Assembly: GCA_039566865.1 (NCBI GenBank)
Contig: CM076951.1
Span: 12,223,484-12,287,483, forward strand
Origin: Aurelia coerulea
Taxonomy: Eukaryota; Cnidaria; Scyphozoa; Semaeostomeae; Ulmaridae
Length of the DNA stretch: 64,000 nt
Direction: 5' to 3'
Positions 11,690 to 23,710 of the stretch are shown piece after piece (the stretch's first letter is position 1; each line of letters starts with the position of its first letter). The position numbers and the translations under genes are program-made. The notes under the pieces are model-generated. The model saw only the letters and a list, made by a program, of their open reading frames with translations, searched no databases and was not told the DNA's origin.

Positions 11690-11935
11690 ATCTTACGCAT
11701 ACTTCAATCTTACGCACGATCTTACGCACGATCTTACGCACTATCTTACGCAAATTTAAATTTTACGCACGATCTTACGCATTATCTTACGCATCATCTT
11801 ACGCATTATCTTACGCACAACTTAAATCTTACGCACCATCTTACGCATTATCTTACGCACAACTTCAATCTTACGCACCATCTTACGCATTTTGTTGCAA
11901 AATGCGTAACTTACGCACGCTTACGCAAATTACAA
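11690..11935. repeat. Tandem array of ~10-11-bp 'ATCTTACGCA' units
   Basis: About twenty CTTACGCA/ATCTTACGCA units, arranged in higher-order groups separated by CAACTTAAAT-like spacers. The plus-strand frame through it (repeated LTHY/LTHH) is a translation of the repeat, not a gene. Confidence 0.85.
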
Positions 11936-12110
11936 TAAGCCTGAAATATCTGCTTGTTTTTGTAGAACTGTTATTTGTTTACTCGCTTCAAAATTTATGG
12001 TCTCAGTTTTGGTTGTCAACAATAGGCTGGCTGTCCAGGGTTTGTGTGGGAATGATTGACAATTACAGCAGCTTACACAGAGAAACACAGATATATAAAT
12101 TAAGATATTT
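11936..12110. repeat. Dispersed repeat B, copy 1
   Basis: This ~170-bp block is the reverse complement of 17906-18075. It shares GAAATATCTGCTTGTTTTTG, CAACAATAGGCTGGCTGTCC and GAATGATTGACAATTACAG. Neither copy codes for anything recognisable. Confidence 0.75.
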
Positions 12111-12513
12111 GGCCGGCTATGGAATAGGAAGGACAAGGCCGATATTCAAACCAGAAAAGTTCATCTATCAGTCAAGGGTTAACTTGCATATGAACATTTG
12201 TTTTGTATCAATCATCATTTAGACCAGAGATTAAGAAAATGCTAGTAAGGGAACAAGAAGGATAGGTTCAATTAGCTGGTCCATGATTTCTTGCCATTAA
12301 AATCTAAATTCTATTTCTGAAACCGACAATTAGCATCATTTTCGAATTTCAATAGCAAGTAAATCATGGAGCAGAATGAAACCTGAAATTATCGTTCCCA
12401 TATAAAAACCCATTGCTCTAATCTCTTGGTCTAAGTTAGTGATTGATTTTACCAAACCATTTTCGCATCTAAGTTTGCGTTTGACTGTTAGATCAACATT
12501 TCAGTTTCAAATA

Positions 12514-13215
12514 CTGGCCACAGGCTTTACCAATCAATGGCCCTGGCCCTATGGCCCAATGGCACTATGGCCCTATGGCACTTTGGTCTTGTATCTTTTA
12601 TTACGAATACCTTGAGTATGAGTTCGACAGTGTATTCGACTAGAATTCGTATAAATATTGCTTCAAATGATCCCCAAATTGATGCACAAAGTTCTCGTTC
12701 AGCGAGTGAGAATTTCCCGAAGTGATGTGGGGGATTCCCCTTTGAAATCATCGAATACCTTAAAGATTACCAAAAGGGTAAGAAATATGACCATATGAAA
12801 TATGTCCATTGGACCAGGTTTGTGTGGGGATGGACTAAGGTACTATGGGAGTGCTAAAATGTAAAGATTTGCCAAACCCCTTCCTCTACTTTATCTCGCA
12901 ACAGAAGCGAGATAAGAAGCACGGTTTTGACAACTGCTGGGCCTTTTGTCGTGTTTCCTACAGCAACAAAGCAATGAAAGTTACAGCTGGTGATTCCCTG
13001 CATCGGCACTTCGGAGAATTCTCGCTCGCTGAACGAGAACTTTGTGCATCAATTTGGGGATCATTTGAAGCAATATTTATACGAATTCTAGTCGAATACA
13101 CTGTCGAACTCATACTCAAGGTATTCGTGATAAAAGATACAAGACCACAGTGCCATAGGGTCATAGTGCCATAGTGCCATAGGGCCAGGCCATTGATTGG
13201 TAAAACCCCTGGCCA
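12514..13215. mobile_element. Long-TIR non-autonomous DNA element (~0.7 kb)
   Basis: Arms of roughly 200-215 bp: 12514-12730 against 13000-13215. Each runs from a TGGCCA-type end through TTACCAATCAATGGCC, a 'CCCTATGGC' repeat tract, and CATTTGAAGCAATATTTATA. ATACT flanks both sides (12511-12515 and 13216-13220) and may be the target duplication. The internal part has only short frames. I cannot assign a superfamily with confidence. Confidence 0.7.
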
Positions 13216-13467
13216 CATACTTTGTATTCCACAGCCCACCAGACGTGTTAATTATTTTACTTTCCCTGTAGGTCTATTAAATAGTGCCTTTTTACTTGTT
13301 CTTATTTGAATTATAATTGTCATCATAGTTTAGACTTTCCAAATATCTGCAACACAGTTTAAAACGTTTCTTGCAACTGTCATTCTTTAGAGAATTACTT
13401 CGCATTAATGTTTCTTTTCATATTTCCCCCGACGCATTCTACAATAACAGTCTGCAAATTATTTCAG

Positions 13468-14385
13468 GATGCTGATGTCACAGAGCTGTGTAAAACTTGT
13501 AAATTGATTGGAAGGAGATCATCTCTTATGCTGCAAGGCATCAGTTACAGCGTTAAGCAAGTGAGACGGGGACAACGTTGGTTTTCCACTTCATTAAATC
13601 CTGAAAGCCTAGAATACCTACTTCAAAATGCTGCAGATTTCCTGGGAGAGCAAACAGATCTTCAGTCACATGAAGACGATGAAGATCGCGAAGATCAGTT
13701 TGGTGCTACTGACGAGTACCAGGACGAAAACACAGTGACCGTAACGGAAATGTTTTCTAGTCTCGACTTTGAAACGCCAACCGTTGAACTTCATCAACAG
13801 GATGGAGTTTTCCTTGCATTGTTTGCTTCAGAAATATCACCATCGACATTCAGTGGTCGAAAGGGTAGCAATGCTTGCATGTTGATAGATCTTCTATTTG
13901 CAAACACATTCAAACAACTCTTCTATGAAATAAATGACAATAGTGAACTGTCAAAGAAGATGATCGCCCTTATATACAGCAGTATTCTTTGTGGGAATCG
14001 GTTGTATGACAATTATTACGATTCAGGGATGAATTCTTTGTTGCCAAATATTGAGGAAGCTTGCGATTATTTGCTACATGAAGATGTTATTCCAATTATT
14101 AAAGAGGTTGTGGACGTATTTCCAGATATTCAATCCAGATGAATCATTTTGGAGAAAACCATAGAAGTTTCCCGTGAGGAGTCTCGATACGTGAACTGTC
14201 TCCATATTGTTCAAGGCAAGAGTACGATTTTTGCAATAGACCCCAACGGAGGCATCTTCTTTATAGACTCGCATCACCATGAAAAAAAAGGACTATTCGT
14301 TTGCTGGACAAAAACGAAAAGTTTCCAGGACATGATTAATGTTGCAACTTGCAGGGCCCCTATTCAAAACAAGAGAGGGGAAGAG
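13468..14385 (+). pseudogene. Exon of a papain-fold peptidase (C76/herpes tegument USP-like), one in-frame stop
   Basis: One exon bounded by a good acceptor (TTATTTCAG|GATGCT) and donor (GAAGAG|GTATAG), both phase 0. The N-terminal part has a zinc-ribbon-like ELCKTCKLIGRR, then an acidic linker (EDDEDREDQ). After VFLALFASEISPSTFSGRKG comes GSNACMLI with a candidate nucleophile Cys (codon 13876-13878). The end has TIFAIDPNGGIFFIDSHHH, a candidate Asp-His pair. This Cys...Asp-x-His order matches the C76-like cysteine peptidase (deubiquitinase) fold known from herpesvirus large tegument proteins and from invertebrate uncharacterised proteins. A single TGA at 14140-14142 interrupts an otherwise open frame. 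It may be a transposon-borne protease or a decayed host paralogue. The flanking exons were not found. Confidence 0.5.
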
Positions 14386-14677
14386 GTATAGAAGCAGAGC
14401 AAATTAACCAGAAAATGAGCAAGTAGAAACTTAGTCCTACTGATCTAGTTTCCTACATTCTGTTAAAAGTTTACTTCTCTCCCTATGAAAACAAAATACC
14501 AAGATAGAGAAAATACACACATCTGCTTTTTTAATTAATTAAGCATGGCCTTCGTCTGAGGTCCCAAGAGTTTAGTCGATATAATTTACAAATAAACTGC
14601 CACATTGCATCTAAGGAAAACTTGATGTTGAAGTCTTTTCTCACAGAAGTACCGTTCACCATTTACCCAATTCCTTA

Positions 14678-15455
14678 GTGTGGAGTTTAGCTCTTCGTAT
14701 GGAGTTTAGCTCACTCAATGCACACAGATTCCGTCATAACTTTGACTGCGTCAGCCCACTGTGCTTGTGTGGTATGGGCAACGAAGATAACGCACATTTC
14801 CTCCTGCACTGCCATCGGTTTCGTGTAATGCGTCGTGATCTCCTTGGTCAGCTTTCTGAAGTCCCCGGTCTCGATCTTACAAATATGGACTCAAAAGCAT
14901 TGTGTGCGTTGCTTCTCTACGGCAGCCCTCAGTTCACTATAATCGACAATAGAATAATCCTAGAAGCAACCATGTCATTCATTGAGAGGTCTATGCGGTT
15001 GGACTAAATACCAACATTAGCAGCAATCCCTTTTCTTCTGTAGTTTAATGTATGAGATTGTTGTACGGTACTGTAGTGTGAAGTGCAACTCGGGGCTATG
15101 TAGAGTGGGGCTGCCTTCTTTTCTGGAATGACTATAATTTGAATGACTACTCTTGAACATTAAATATCAATTTAATTCAATGTAGCAAAACTTAGATGAA
15201 TGTCCTCGGTCTAGGAGCCGCTCTGCTCTACATGGTTTCTCATTCTTCCTAGAGTGTCTTCTCGTTGTATAGTTTAGTGTATTTTGGTGTGGAGTAGTGT
15301 GGTGTGGTATTGGGTTCTTTTGTTAGTTAAATCAGATTATTGTTTATATTTATTGTAAGAGTCATTCATAGTGGGGACTAGATGACCATGTGTCTTTTCC
15401 CACTATAATTGGCTCAGATTCTTGTATTGTAGTTTTCTAAATAAATTAGTTCAAT
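14678..15455 (+). pseudogene. LINE reverse-transcriptase protein C-terminus plus 3' UTR
   Basis: Reading frame 14678-15007 contains LCLCGMGNEDNAHFLLHCHR, the Cys/His knuckle (C-x-C-G...E-x...HFLL-x-C) typical of the end of CR1/jockey-class proteins, then a helical tail ending at a true stop. Upstream RT domains are absent, consistent with 5' truncation. The non-coding stretch to about 15455 (ending ...TAAATAAATTAG) is the likely 3' UTR. Confidence 0.65.
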
Positions 15456-15626
15456 GTTGGCACGTAAAACATATCACTACCTGCATCATCATTATGTGCA
15501 GTCAAAATAACACAAGTCAGACTGGCATGAGTCAGATGAAATCCCATATTTTTCATTTCAAATCAATTCAATAAGTCAAAGCTCATGTATGTTGGGTAAC
15601 TTTCTATGGTTCAAAGCAACCAAACT

Positions 15627-15985
15627 ATACGTATTTTTTATAAGAAACTAAGCATTTGGGTCAGTAGTGAAAGTTTCTTAAAATTATCAGATTTTGAGTA
15701 GTCAGAGTTTCTTATGAGTTTCTTAGAGGTTCCAGGACAATCTTCATGTTCACTTCCTGTACCCTCGTGAATATTTCAAAACAAGGTTTTAAACCTTTGC
15801 AATGTTTAGACATTACCCTTATGAGTAATATGATGCAGGAAACAAGTAGAAGTAAAGTAAAAATATGCCAAGGATCTCCTTTTTCAAAATAAATAGTTTC
15901 TTAGCTGGAGTTTCTTAATTTGTTGGCGATGTGAGAGTTGAGTTTATTAAGGGCAGTTTCTTATAAAGGAAAATGCATGCAATTC
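15627..15985 (-). mobile_element. ATAAGAAAC-family MITE
   Basis: Starts ACGTATTTTTTATAAGAAAC and ends GGCAGTTTCTTATAAAGG. The interior matches 31300-32215 in opposite orientation (CACTTCCTGTCCCC, GTAATATGATACAAG-like blocks). Non-coding. Related to the complete copy at 45702-45997. Confidence 0.65.
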
Positions 15986-16365
15986 AAATTTGACTATACT
16001 AAACAGAAGTCTGTTCTATTATAGATTTCCACAAGCAGTTGCATACAGATGGCTTGTCCTTCGGCTGTTTGGATTTTTGGGTATGGCAGTGATAGGCCAC
16101 TTCCTGGCTGTATCTATCTGCCTGTATCTATGAGTGCATCAGCGAAACATACAAATCTGGTGTTCAGCATGGATTCAAGTCAACAAGGCAACATGAACCA
16201 GCAGATAACTAAACATGTGTATACACAGTAAAATACTGCAAACCAGAACATAGGAAAATAAGCACATACAGATTGAATTTTGAGAAGAAAATATCCAATG
16301 ATAACAACCAAAAAGATACTGGTTTCTTGCTTAGTTGTTATCAAATGAAAACTGCAAAATAGCGA

Positions 16366-17146
16366 CGACTTTATTCTGCAGGCCAGCAGGTCAAGTAATC
16401 TGCGGGTCAAACACGAAAGCAAACATGCGGGTCACCATCAGGGCCAAGGGCCCAATACAAAGATGTATGTGTTGTGTTTGGTATTTTAGGCCGTCAAATG
16501 GTCAAAGGCCAATCCCTTGGATGATTTTGATCTCTGCTTGGACCATCACAATATTTTTCAAATGTTTTCACAAGCTTTTGTTTCAATGTCTTTCAACCAT
16601 GGGATCCTTCTTCGTTCGTGGCATTGAAATGCTTTGTGCCAAAGAATGTCCTGCTGTCCAAATCGTGAACAAAGCCAATCTAAAAATGCAGTGGGCGTAT
16701 AGATTGATTACATGAGTCTCAGTTTTCCACACTGAATTGGATGATTCATAGTCATAGTCAACATAGTCATTCAACTCTCCAATTCGTCCGAAAGTTTGAT
16801 CGTTTTCGATTTTAATGGGGCCTAGTTCCTGCCTAAAGACTCGGAGATAGAGATGCGATCAATGCAATCCTCATCGCGAGTGCAGATGATACGATTTGGC
16901 TCGACTATTTCTGTCAATCAGACCCATTTCAGGCAATCAGATAACGATAATTTGTTGTACCTACTGTTATCTAAACCCATTACGGGATGTGCTTGACGTA
17001 ATAAGCACAGTAAGCAATACATTTCCAGCTTTTTCATGCCATGTTTGGAGGCCACTGAGCCCTTGGCCCTGGTGGTGACCCCGCATGTTTGCTTTTCGTG
17101 TTTGACCCGCAGATTACTTGACCTGCTGGCCTGCAGAATAAAGTCG
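16366..17146. mobile_element. 781-bp TIR element
   Basis: About 92-bp inverted ends: CGACTTTATTCTGCAGGCCA at 16366 and its complement ending at 17146, extending through GTAATCTGCGGGTCAAACAC. The interior has only short frames. Its right end abuts the truncated Mutator-like copy at 17147 with no obvious target duplication, so it may have caused or marked that truncation. Confidence 0.75.
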
Positions 17147-17905
17147 TTTCTAAGAAACTAAACGCACCGATGGCGAGATGACCATTACCAAGAAATTAGG
17201 AAACTGGAAACTCCTAAGACTGTTGAGAAAGAAGTTAATTCCTCTTTTCACTTTCTTCTCATAACCTGTGCTTGCCTGTGTCCAAGACATTTATTGAAGG
17301 TAAAGGGGGTCCCGCCGTTCGTAAAAACGATTTCAAGAGGAACCTTCAAAATTCTCATATACATGAGTATTATTCCGTTCCGATTATGGTTTCGATTCAA
17401 AGTACACTTTACGTCATGCTTATTCACTTTGGTGTCCTGTCACCCACTCTAAAAGCTGTCCGTTCCAAGGGTCAAAAGTGAAGAATTATGTTGAACAGTT
17501 TGCGGTCCACATATTTGTAAATAATGCATCAAAGAATGCAACCACATGGAATGTGACTCCCTCGATCGACTACGAAGGCGCATGAATTGTATGCAAAGGA
17601 GCGTGTGGTGTGTGTACATTTGTGGTTTGTTTAGGAAATCATACTCAACTTGTTTTGCGAGACTCAGATGACTGCCCGGCCCCTCGAAGTTCTCTCACTT
17701 TGCTTGAAAGGAGTTTCTTAAGGTCTTGGAGGCTTCGGACATTGCGATTTTTCGATTGAACGGCATCGTTCGGATCATTTTAAATGCGAGAACATCCAGA
17801 CAGCTATGAAACGAAGAAATACCTATATTTGTTGAGGCCGAGGGCCGAGCGCCATGATGCCGAGGGCCGGGGCCGGGGGGCCGGGGCCGGTGATCTCTAA
17901 TAGCG
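17147..17905. mobile_element. Truncated second copy of the Mutator-like element
   Basis: Matches the interior and right TIR of 9561-10720, from TTTCTAAGAAACTAAACGCA to CTCTAATAGCG, with scattered substitutions and small indels. The left TIR is missing. The right end sits directly against dispersed repeat B (17906). Confidence 0.85.
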
Positions 17906-18075
17906 ACTGTATTTATATATCTGTGTTTCTCTGTGTAAGCTACTGTAATTGTCTATCATTCCCACACAAACCCTGGACAGCCAGCCTATTGTTGACAACC
18001 AAAACTGAGACCATTAATTTTGAAGCGAGTAAACAAATAACAGTTCTACAAAAACAAGCAGATATTTCATCCTCT
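17906..18075. repeat. Dispersed repeat B, copy 2 (inverted)
   Basis: Reverse complement of 11936-12110. It directly flanks the end of the truncated Mutator-like element, which probably inserted into it. Confidence 0.75.
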
Positions 18076-18229
18076 ACTCCGATGCAATGTTCACTCTGTT
18101 GCAAATGAGAGGATAGCCCAATTTTGGCTTTCCACAAGCTCGGCAGCAGCATGTTCTAGTCTGTATCACAATGTCGGAAAAAAAGGTCCTGTGCAATTTT
18201 TGTGTTAAAATTGATTTTTCAACGGATTC

Positions 18230-19400
18230 TTATGTAACTTTTGATGCTGAATCCGAAAATCAATGTTCCCAAGCCGAAAAATGCCTGGAAACATCATTTT
18301 TTGGCATGCGTAAATGCATTTGATGCCATGTTGGTATTAAAATCATAAGATCCATAGTGTTTACTTTAAGATGTAGTTCTTAGAGCGTAAATACTATATT
18401 TGAGGTGCTGAATCCAAAACAACCATGTTCCAGAGCCAAAAAATTTCAGGAAGCATCAATTTTCGGCATTCATTGATGCCTTTGGATGCTATAATGGTGT
18501 AAATATCACAAAATTTACTACGTTTATCAAAAGATGCAGCTTTAAGAGCATAAATGCTATATTTGAGGTGCTGAATCCGAAGATCGATGTCCCAGAGCCA
18601 AAAAATTCTAGGAAGCATCAGTTTCCGGCATGCATCGATGCCTTTGGATGCTATAATGGTGTAAATATCACAAAATCTACTACGTTTATCAAAAGATGCA
18701 GCTTTAAGAGCGCAAATGCTATTTTTGCGGTGCTGAATCCGAAAATCAATGTTCCAGAGCCAAAAAAATTCCAGGAAGCATCAATTTCTGGCATGCATCG
18801 ATGCCTTTGATGCTACAATAGTATCAAATCGTAAAACCTTTCATTTTTCTTTTAACATGCAGGTTGCACAGCGAAAATACTATATTTGAGGTGCTGAATT
18901 TGAAAATTGATGTTGCAGAGCAACAAAATTCCAGGCAACATCAATTCCGGCATGCATTGATGCCTTTGTTGCCATAATAGTGTCAAAATCATAAAAATCG
19001 TCTATGTTTACTTTGAAGCGCTGTTTAGAGAACGTAAATGCCATATATGAGGTGTTAAATCCGAAAAAACAATGTTCCAGAGCCAAAAAAAATCCAGGAA
19101 GCATCAATTTCCGGCATGCATCGATGCCTTTGATGCTATGATGGGGTAAATATCACAAAATGTTCTACGTTCATTAAAAGATGCAGCTTTTAAAGCGTAA
19201 ATGCTATATTTGAGGTGCTGAATCCGAAAATTGATGTTCTAGAGCCAAAAAAGTCCAGGAATCATCAATTTCTGGCATGCATCGATGCCTTTGATGCCAT
19301 AATAGGATCAAAATCATAAAATATTTTATGTTTACTTTAAAATTTCAGTCTTTACAGCAAATGTATTATTTCTGAGAAACTGAAACAAAAAAATCAGCAT
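18230..19400. repeat. Satellite-like array, ~160-165-bp units (about 7)
   Basis: Units carry GAGGTGCTGAATCCGAAAAT, AGAGCCAAAAAATTCCAGGA, AGCATCAATTTCTGGCATGC and a KpnI-less spacer with ATAATGGTGTAAATATCACA. Landmarks recur near 18400, 18570, 18735, 18890, 19055 and 19215. Outer units are more divergent. Frames inside are translations of the repeat. Confidence 0.85.
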
Positions 19401-19794
19401 TTCAGATGGAATATTTTCTAGAAAATGCAAATAGCTGGCTTTTGTTTTTGCCATTGCTAGTGTCATACCTGTTTCTCAAAAAGTAACAGTTTTGCACTTA
19501 TTGCTACCGGGTGTCGCAAAAAAATTGCACGGATTTGGTTGATTCCAGCGCTGGGAATTTAGCTTCAATCAATGGATAATCACTCTAAAGATATTCCCCA
19601 ATAGTTAGTTTGAACATAGATACCTTGTTTGTTGATATTAGAGCTATGAGAGCAGACAAGTTAATCTTGAAAGCTCAAAGTTGCCTCTTCCTGCAAACCA
19701 GAGCTTTAGCCTTTTGCCCTAAGCAAATTCTTAAGGCACAGCATATAATTCAACGAAAGCCTTGATACAATTTGAACAATATTAGATCTTGTGT

Positions 19795-20100
19795 TGTACT
19801 CGGGGGGGGGGGGGGGGTACATGACATGTTCAAGGTACGGGTATGTGTCGCCCATATGGGTGGGTTTTTGGGCCCAAAATTCTCTAAACAAAGGTCCTTT
19901 TTCGGCAAATTTTCCATAAGCAAGGGTGGGATTCCGCTGAAATTCACAACAAATGGCTAAAATTGGCCAATTTTCCGCCAAAATGCATCATAAAAGTGGG
20001 TACCAAAGCAAATTTCGGTAATTAGAAGAGGGTAGCTTTCTGAAAACCGGGCGGCAGACCCCCGTCCATCCACAAGTCATGTACCCCCCCCGGGGTGTTG
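19795..20100 (+). repeat. Dispersed repeat A, copy 2
   Basis: Begins with a G-run and TACATGACATG and ends at CATGTACCCCCCCCGGGG. Same order of landmarks as 30320-30545, reverse of 9030-9300. It sits at the centre of the larger palindrome 18230-21302. Confidence 0.75.
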
Positions 20101-20944
20101 TGTTATTCTGTTTTCCAGAAGTCACCCTCTAGTTAGCCATTGGGAGGTTTCTTTATTTTTCATTAATTTCAGTTCTGAATTTTGATATGCGTTAGGAATT
20201 TGCTGAGGTCAAAAGGCCAAAGTTCTGGTTTGCAAGTGGATGCAAATTTGAGCATTCAAGATTGATATTTCTGCTCTCAAAGCACCAATACCAGCTACCG
20301 AGGTATCCATATTCAAGTTAACTATCGAGGAACGTTTTGAGAGTGATAGGCCATTGATTAAAGAGAATCTACGGAAATAAAAGCCCCGCGCGGAAGGAGT
20401 CTGGGTATTCTATTAATAGCCTATTGAATTTGATGGGTTGGAGATGTTCGTAGATATTGTTTAGCAAGCAGAACAATAACGAGTTTCCTTTGTCCTATTT
20501 ATAGGTTGCCTCTCCCTAGCTCCGTTCATTCACTTTAAAGCTAAATTCACATCGCTGGTGTCAACCAAATCTGTATATTCAAAATTGCTGGCCTTTAAAT
20601 TTGGACAACCCAAAAATTTATTCACAAAATCGAAACGGTGCGCAGACGTGTGCAGATGTGAAGAGTTCAAAAACATGAGTGTGAAACAAGACAAAATTCG
20701 CGGACTCTGATGAAGATATCGAGGAACAAGAGCAGCAATAAACTCAAAGTAATCGATTGAGGCTTTATTTTGATTGTAAAAATCTATTTTGATTCCTTAA
20801 GCTACGTCTTTCTCATTCAAATGTACTGCAACAAGGAAGCTGGTTAAATTGGGCTATGGCGTAATTGGTGGCCTTCAATAATGCCAAGGAAGTTTTCCTG
20901 CAATTTGTCATCCTCGTTGTATTTTTTTTATCCAGAAGGAAAAC

Positions 20945-21302
20945 TCACCTTTATTCAAGCATCAAAAGCATCGATGCATGCAGGAAATCGATGCTTCCTG
21001 GAATTTTTTGGCTCTGGAACATTGTTTTTCGGTTTCAGCACCTCAAATATAGCATTTACCCTCTCTAAACTACCTTATAAGGTAAGCATAGAGGATTTTT
21101 AGAATTTTAATACTATTATATGGCATCAAAGGCATCGAAACATGCCGGAAATTGATGCTTCCTGGAATTGTTTGGCTTTGAAACATTGTTTTTCGGATTT
21201 AGCACTTCAAATATAGCATTTACGCTCTCTAAATTACATCATATGGTAAACATAGGAGATGTTTATAATTTTAATACTATTATATGGCATCAAAGGCATC
21301 GA
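20945..21302. repeat. Satellite units in inverted orientation (2 copies)
   Basis: Two units in reverse relative to 18230-19400: CGATGCTTCCTGGAATTTTT, TTGGCTCTGGAACATTG, CACCTCAAATATAGCATTTA, then GGCATCAAAGGCATCGAAAC. Together with the first array they form the outer arms of an imperfect inverted repeat. Confidence 0.8.
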
Positions 21303-21307
21303 AACTA

Positions 21308-22125
21308 TGACGCGTGATTTAGGCCAAAATTAAACTGTAAAATGAAAAGCCATTCATGTCGATTCTAATTAGGATGTTTAAACAAAAAGACAAAATAAAA
21401 TGACATTCTTAAAAGGCAATTTGATAGTTTGCTTAGCTGTTTACATGAATGTTTTTTAATTTAACGTTTCAGTTTGCCTATTGATTTTGTTGTATCAAAA
21501 CGTCTATTCGTTTTGTCTTTTCGATTTGCCTGATCAGTTTACTGTATCGAAATGTCCTTTCGTTTTACTGTACCAGAACGTCTAATCGTTTTGTCTTTTC
21601 GTTTTGCTGTATCAAAATGTCTATTCGTTTTCTCTATTCGAATTGCCTTATCAGTTTACTGTATCAAAATGTCCTTTCGTTTTACTGTACCAGAACGTCT
21701 ATTCGTTTTGTCTTTTCATTTTACTGTACCAGAACGTCTATTCGTTTTGTCTTTTCGTTTTGCTGTACCAGAACGTCTATTCGTTTTGTCCATTCAGTTT
21801 GCGTATTCAGAATGTCTTTTAGTTTACATATCCTGATTTGAATCGACATGAATGGCTATTCGTTTTACATTTCAATTTTGGCCTAAATAACGCGTCAGTT
21901 AAAAGCGTAATTTAGGCCAAAATTAAACTTTCAATGTTGTTGATTAAGTTCAAGTTACTAATCGTTCTCAGTCCACCACAAGCAAATGTTGTTATTAAAA
22001 TGTCATTACCACAAAAAAGCGCGCCTGAATGTTTGCTGGAGGATCTCTGCCCCTAGTGGAACGCACACACACACTATCTTTAGTTGCTGTAATTTCCTGT
22101 TTAGTTGATCACCCGGGGGTGGCCC
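21308..22125 (+). mobile_element. TIR element with internal minisatellite (copy 1)
   Basis: TGACGCGTGATTTAGGCCAA at 21308 and its complement near 21898 form ~65-bp inverted ends, both containing CCATTCATGTCGATTC. Inside is a minisatellite of CTGTACCAGAACGTCTATTC / GTTTTGTCTTTTCG units. A further ~225 bp (to about 22125) is also shared with the inverted copy at 32776-33470. The three overlapping frames here (FRFTVPERLFVLSF and shifts) are repeat translations. Confidence 0.75.
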
Positions 22126-23320
22126 TCGGAAAGCTACTGAAAACGATTCCAAAGTTTACTTGAACCAAATTGTTTGCTATGAAACTGCCATTGTATTAGA
22201 AAATACAGTACTGCAAACTAGACGCCATTGAAAAGAACTAAGAAAGTGGAAGTTGAATTTAGTGTCGTAGCGATGGTTGTGAAATTTTGCGATTTAAGGG
22301 GGGCTTTTCCCCCTAGAGATTTTAGGACTTTTTGCACATTCAAGCCGTGGCATGCCAAAGATTGCAAAATAAAAGTGCGCAAAATAAAAAATTGTGATTA
22401 ATATTGACAGAAAGAAACTTGACCACTTGACCAGGGTCTATTCCGGAGCACATCATGAGGAACTATTCTTGGGCTATTCTTATTTTTGGAACTATTCCTG
22501 GACAAAATAGAACAGTAATCCATCAATTTTTTTTCAAAGCTCCGATTTTCACGAATCTGTTCTGTTGTATCAATCTTGCAGTATTTAATAATAAGTTTCG
22601 TTTCCTCAGCTTAAAGGGGCATTCCTCGAAAATTAAATGCATGCAGAGATTCATTTTGTGATCCCGATCGAGAAACAGATTATGTCAGCCCTCGGAAATC
22701 GTTTCCCTTTCCTCGATCGCACTTCTCAAACGCGAGATATGGAAGGAAACATTTGACCAATTTTAATTTCAATACCCTACCATTTTATTCATCGTTCTCG
22801 GCGAACAAAGGTAGAATATTTTCGTTTTTGTCCGTCGGTCGGTCATAGGCGAGTCTCCATAGCCTCGTTGCGCAACGCTCGTTAAATTGAGTTTGAATGT
22901 CCTGTTGTATTCGTTCATTCATGTGTCCATGGTCGACTACGCGAAAGAGAATTGATCGGTTTTACCGAGAATTCTCGTTTTCTGTCTCGGATTCAAATTC
23001 CAGGATATGGCTGAGTTCTCGGTCTCTATTTTGAAAAATACCTGTTTCGTTTTTGGCCGGTTTGAGCTTTATTCAAGTTGGAGAAACTTTGGAAAATGTT
23101 TATAATCATAAGCATGTTCGTTTTAAAAGCAAACAACGCAGTTCACCGATATCCAGTTTTTTAACAATGCCAATGTCCCTTGCTCACAAAAACTCCTCGG
23201 GGCCCCAATGAGAACTAGATACAATAAATAAAACAGCGAGCACAGCCAAGTTTCAGGAAAATTCCCGTTCCGGCACTATGGTTTCACGAGAAAGATGTCC
23301 TGTGTCCTTTGATCATCGGA
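22126..23320. other. Intergenic, no gene seen
   Basis: No recognisable coding or repeat structure beyond short homopolymers. Confidence 0.4.
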
Positions 23321-23324
23321 TTTA

Positions 23325-23710
23325 CACTATTTTTTTATAAGAAACTGCTTATAAGAAACGGTAGGCTCAATTTTAAAAAAGTTAAGGAACAATCCTACCT
23401 GAATTGAAAAAGTTAAGAAATTTTTGTAATCTACAATTTTAATTTTCCTATCGCACTCAAAAATGTTTTGACAATGTACAGTTAGTTATAGCAACTGTTT
23501 GGACATTACGTTGAGTGCGAATTCTGATATTTACTTGTTTTGAGATCTTACTAAGCTATTTGGGGGCCCTTTAGACAAAACAAAATTAGCTCTACACTTC
23601 TGGCATTAAAGATATAAGAAACATAGAGGAAACTTTTGGTAGCAAAATGACCCAAAAATTTAAGAAACTGCATACCAGCACCGGACCTTAGTTTCTTATA
23701 CAAAAGATTA
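23325..23710 (+). mobile_element. ATAAGAAAC-family MITE, second subfamily
   Basis: Starts TTTTTTATAAGAAACTGCTTATAAGAAAC-like ends and finishes ACCTTAGTTTCTTAT. The interior is shared with 29805-30145 (TTTGAGATCTTACTAA, GACAAAACAAAATTA). Non-coding. Confidence 0.65.

Noticed and set aside
11540..11938. ORF with LTHYLTHHLTH repeats
   Set aside because: Direct product of the ATCTTACGCA tandem repeat.
18230..19400. Centromeric satellite
   Set aside because: Only about seven units, divergent, with an inverted partner nearby; better explained as arms of a transposon-like palindrome.
21552..21841. Three overlapping ~70-95-codon frames with repeated FRFTVPERLFVL-type units
   Set aside because: The same minisatellite is open in several frames and on an inverted copy at 33 kb, so this is repeat translation.
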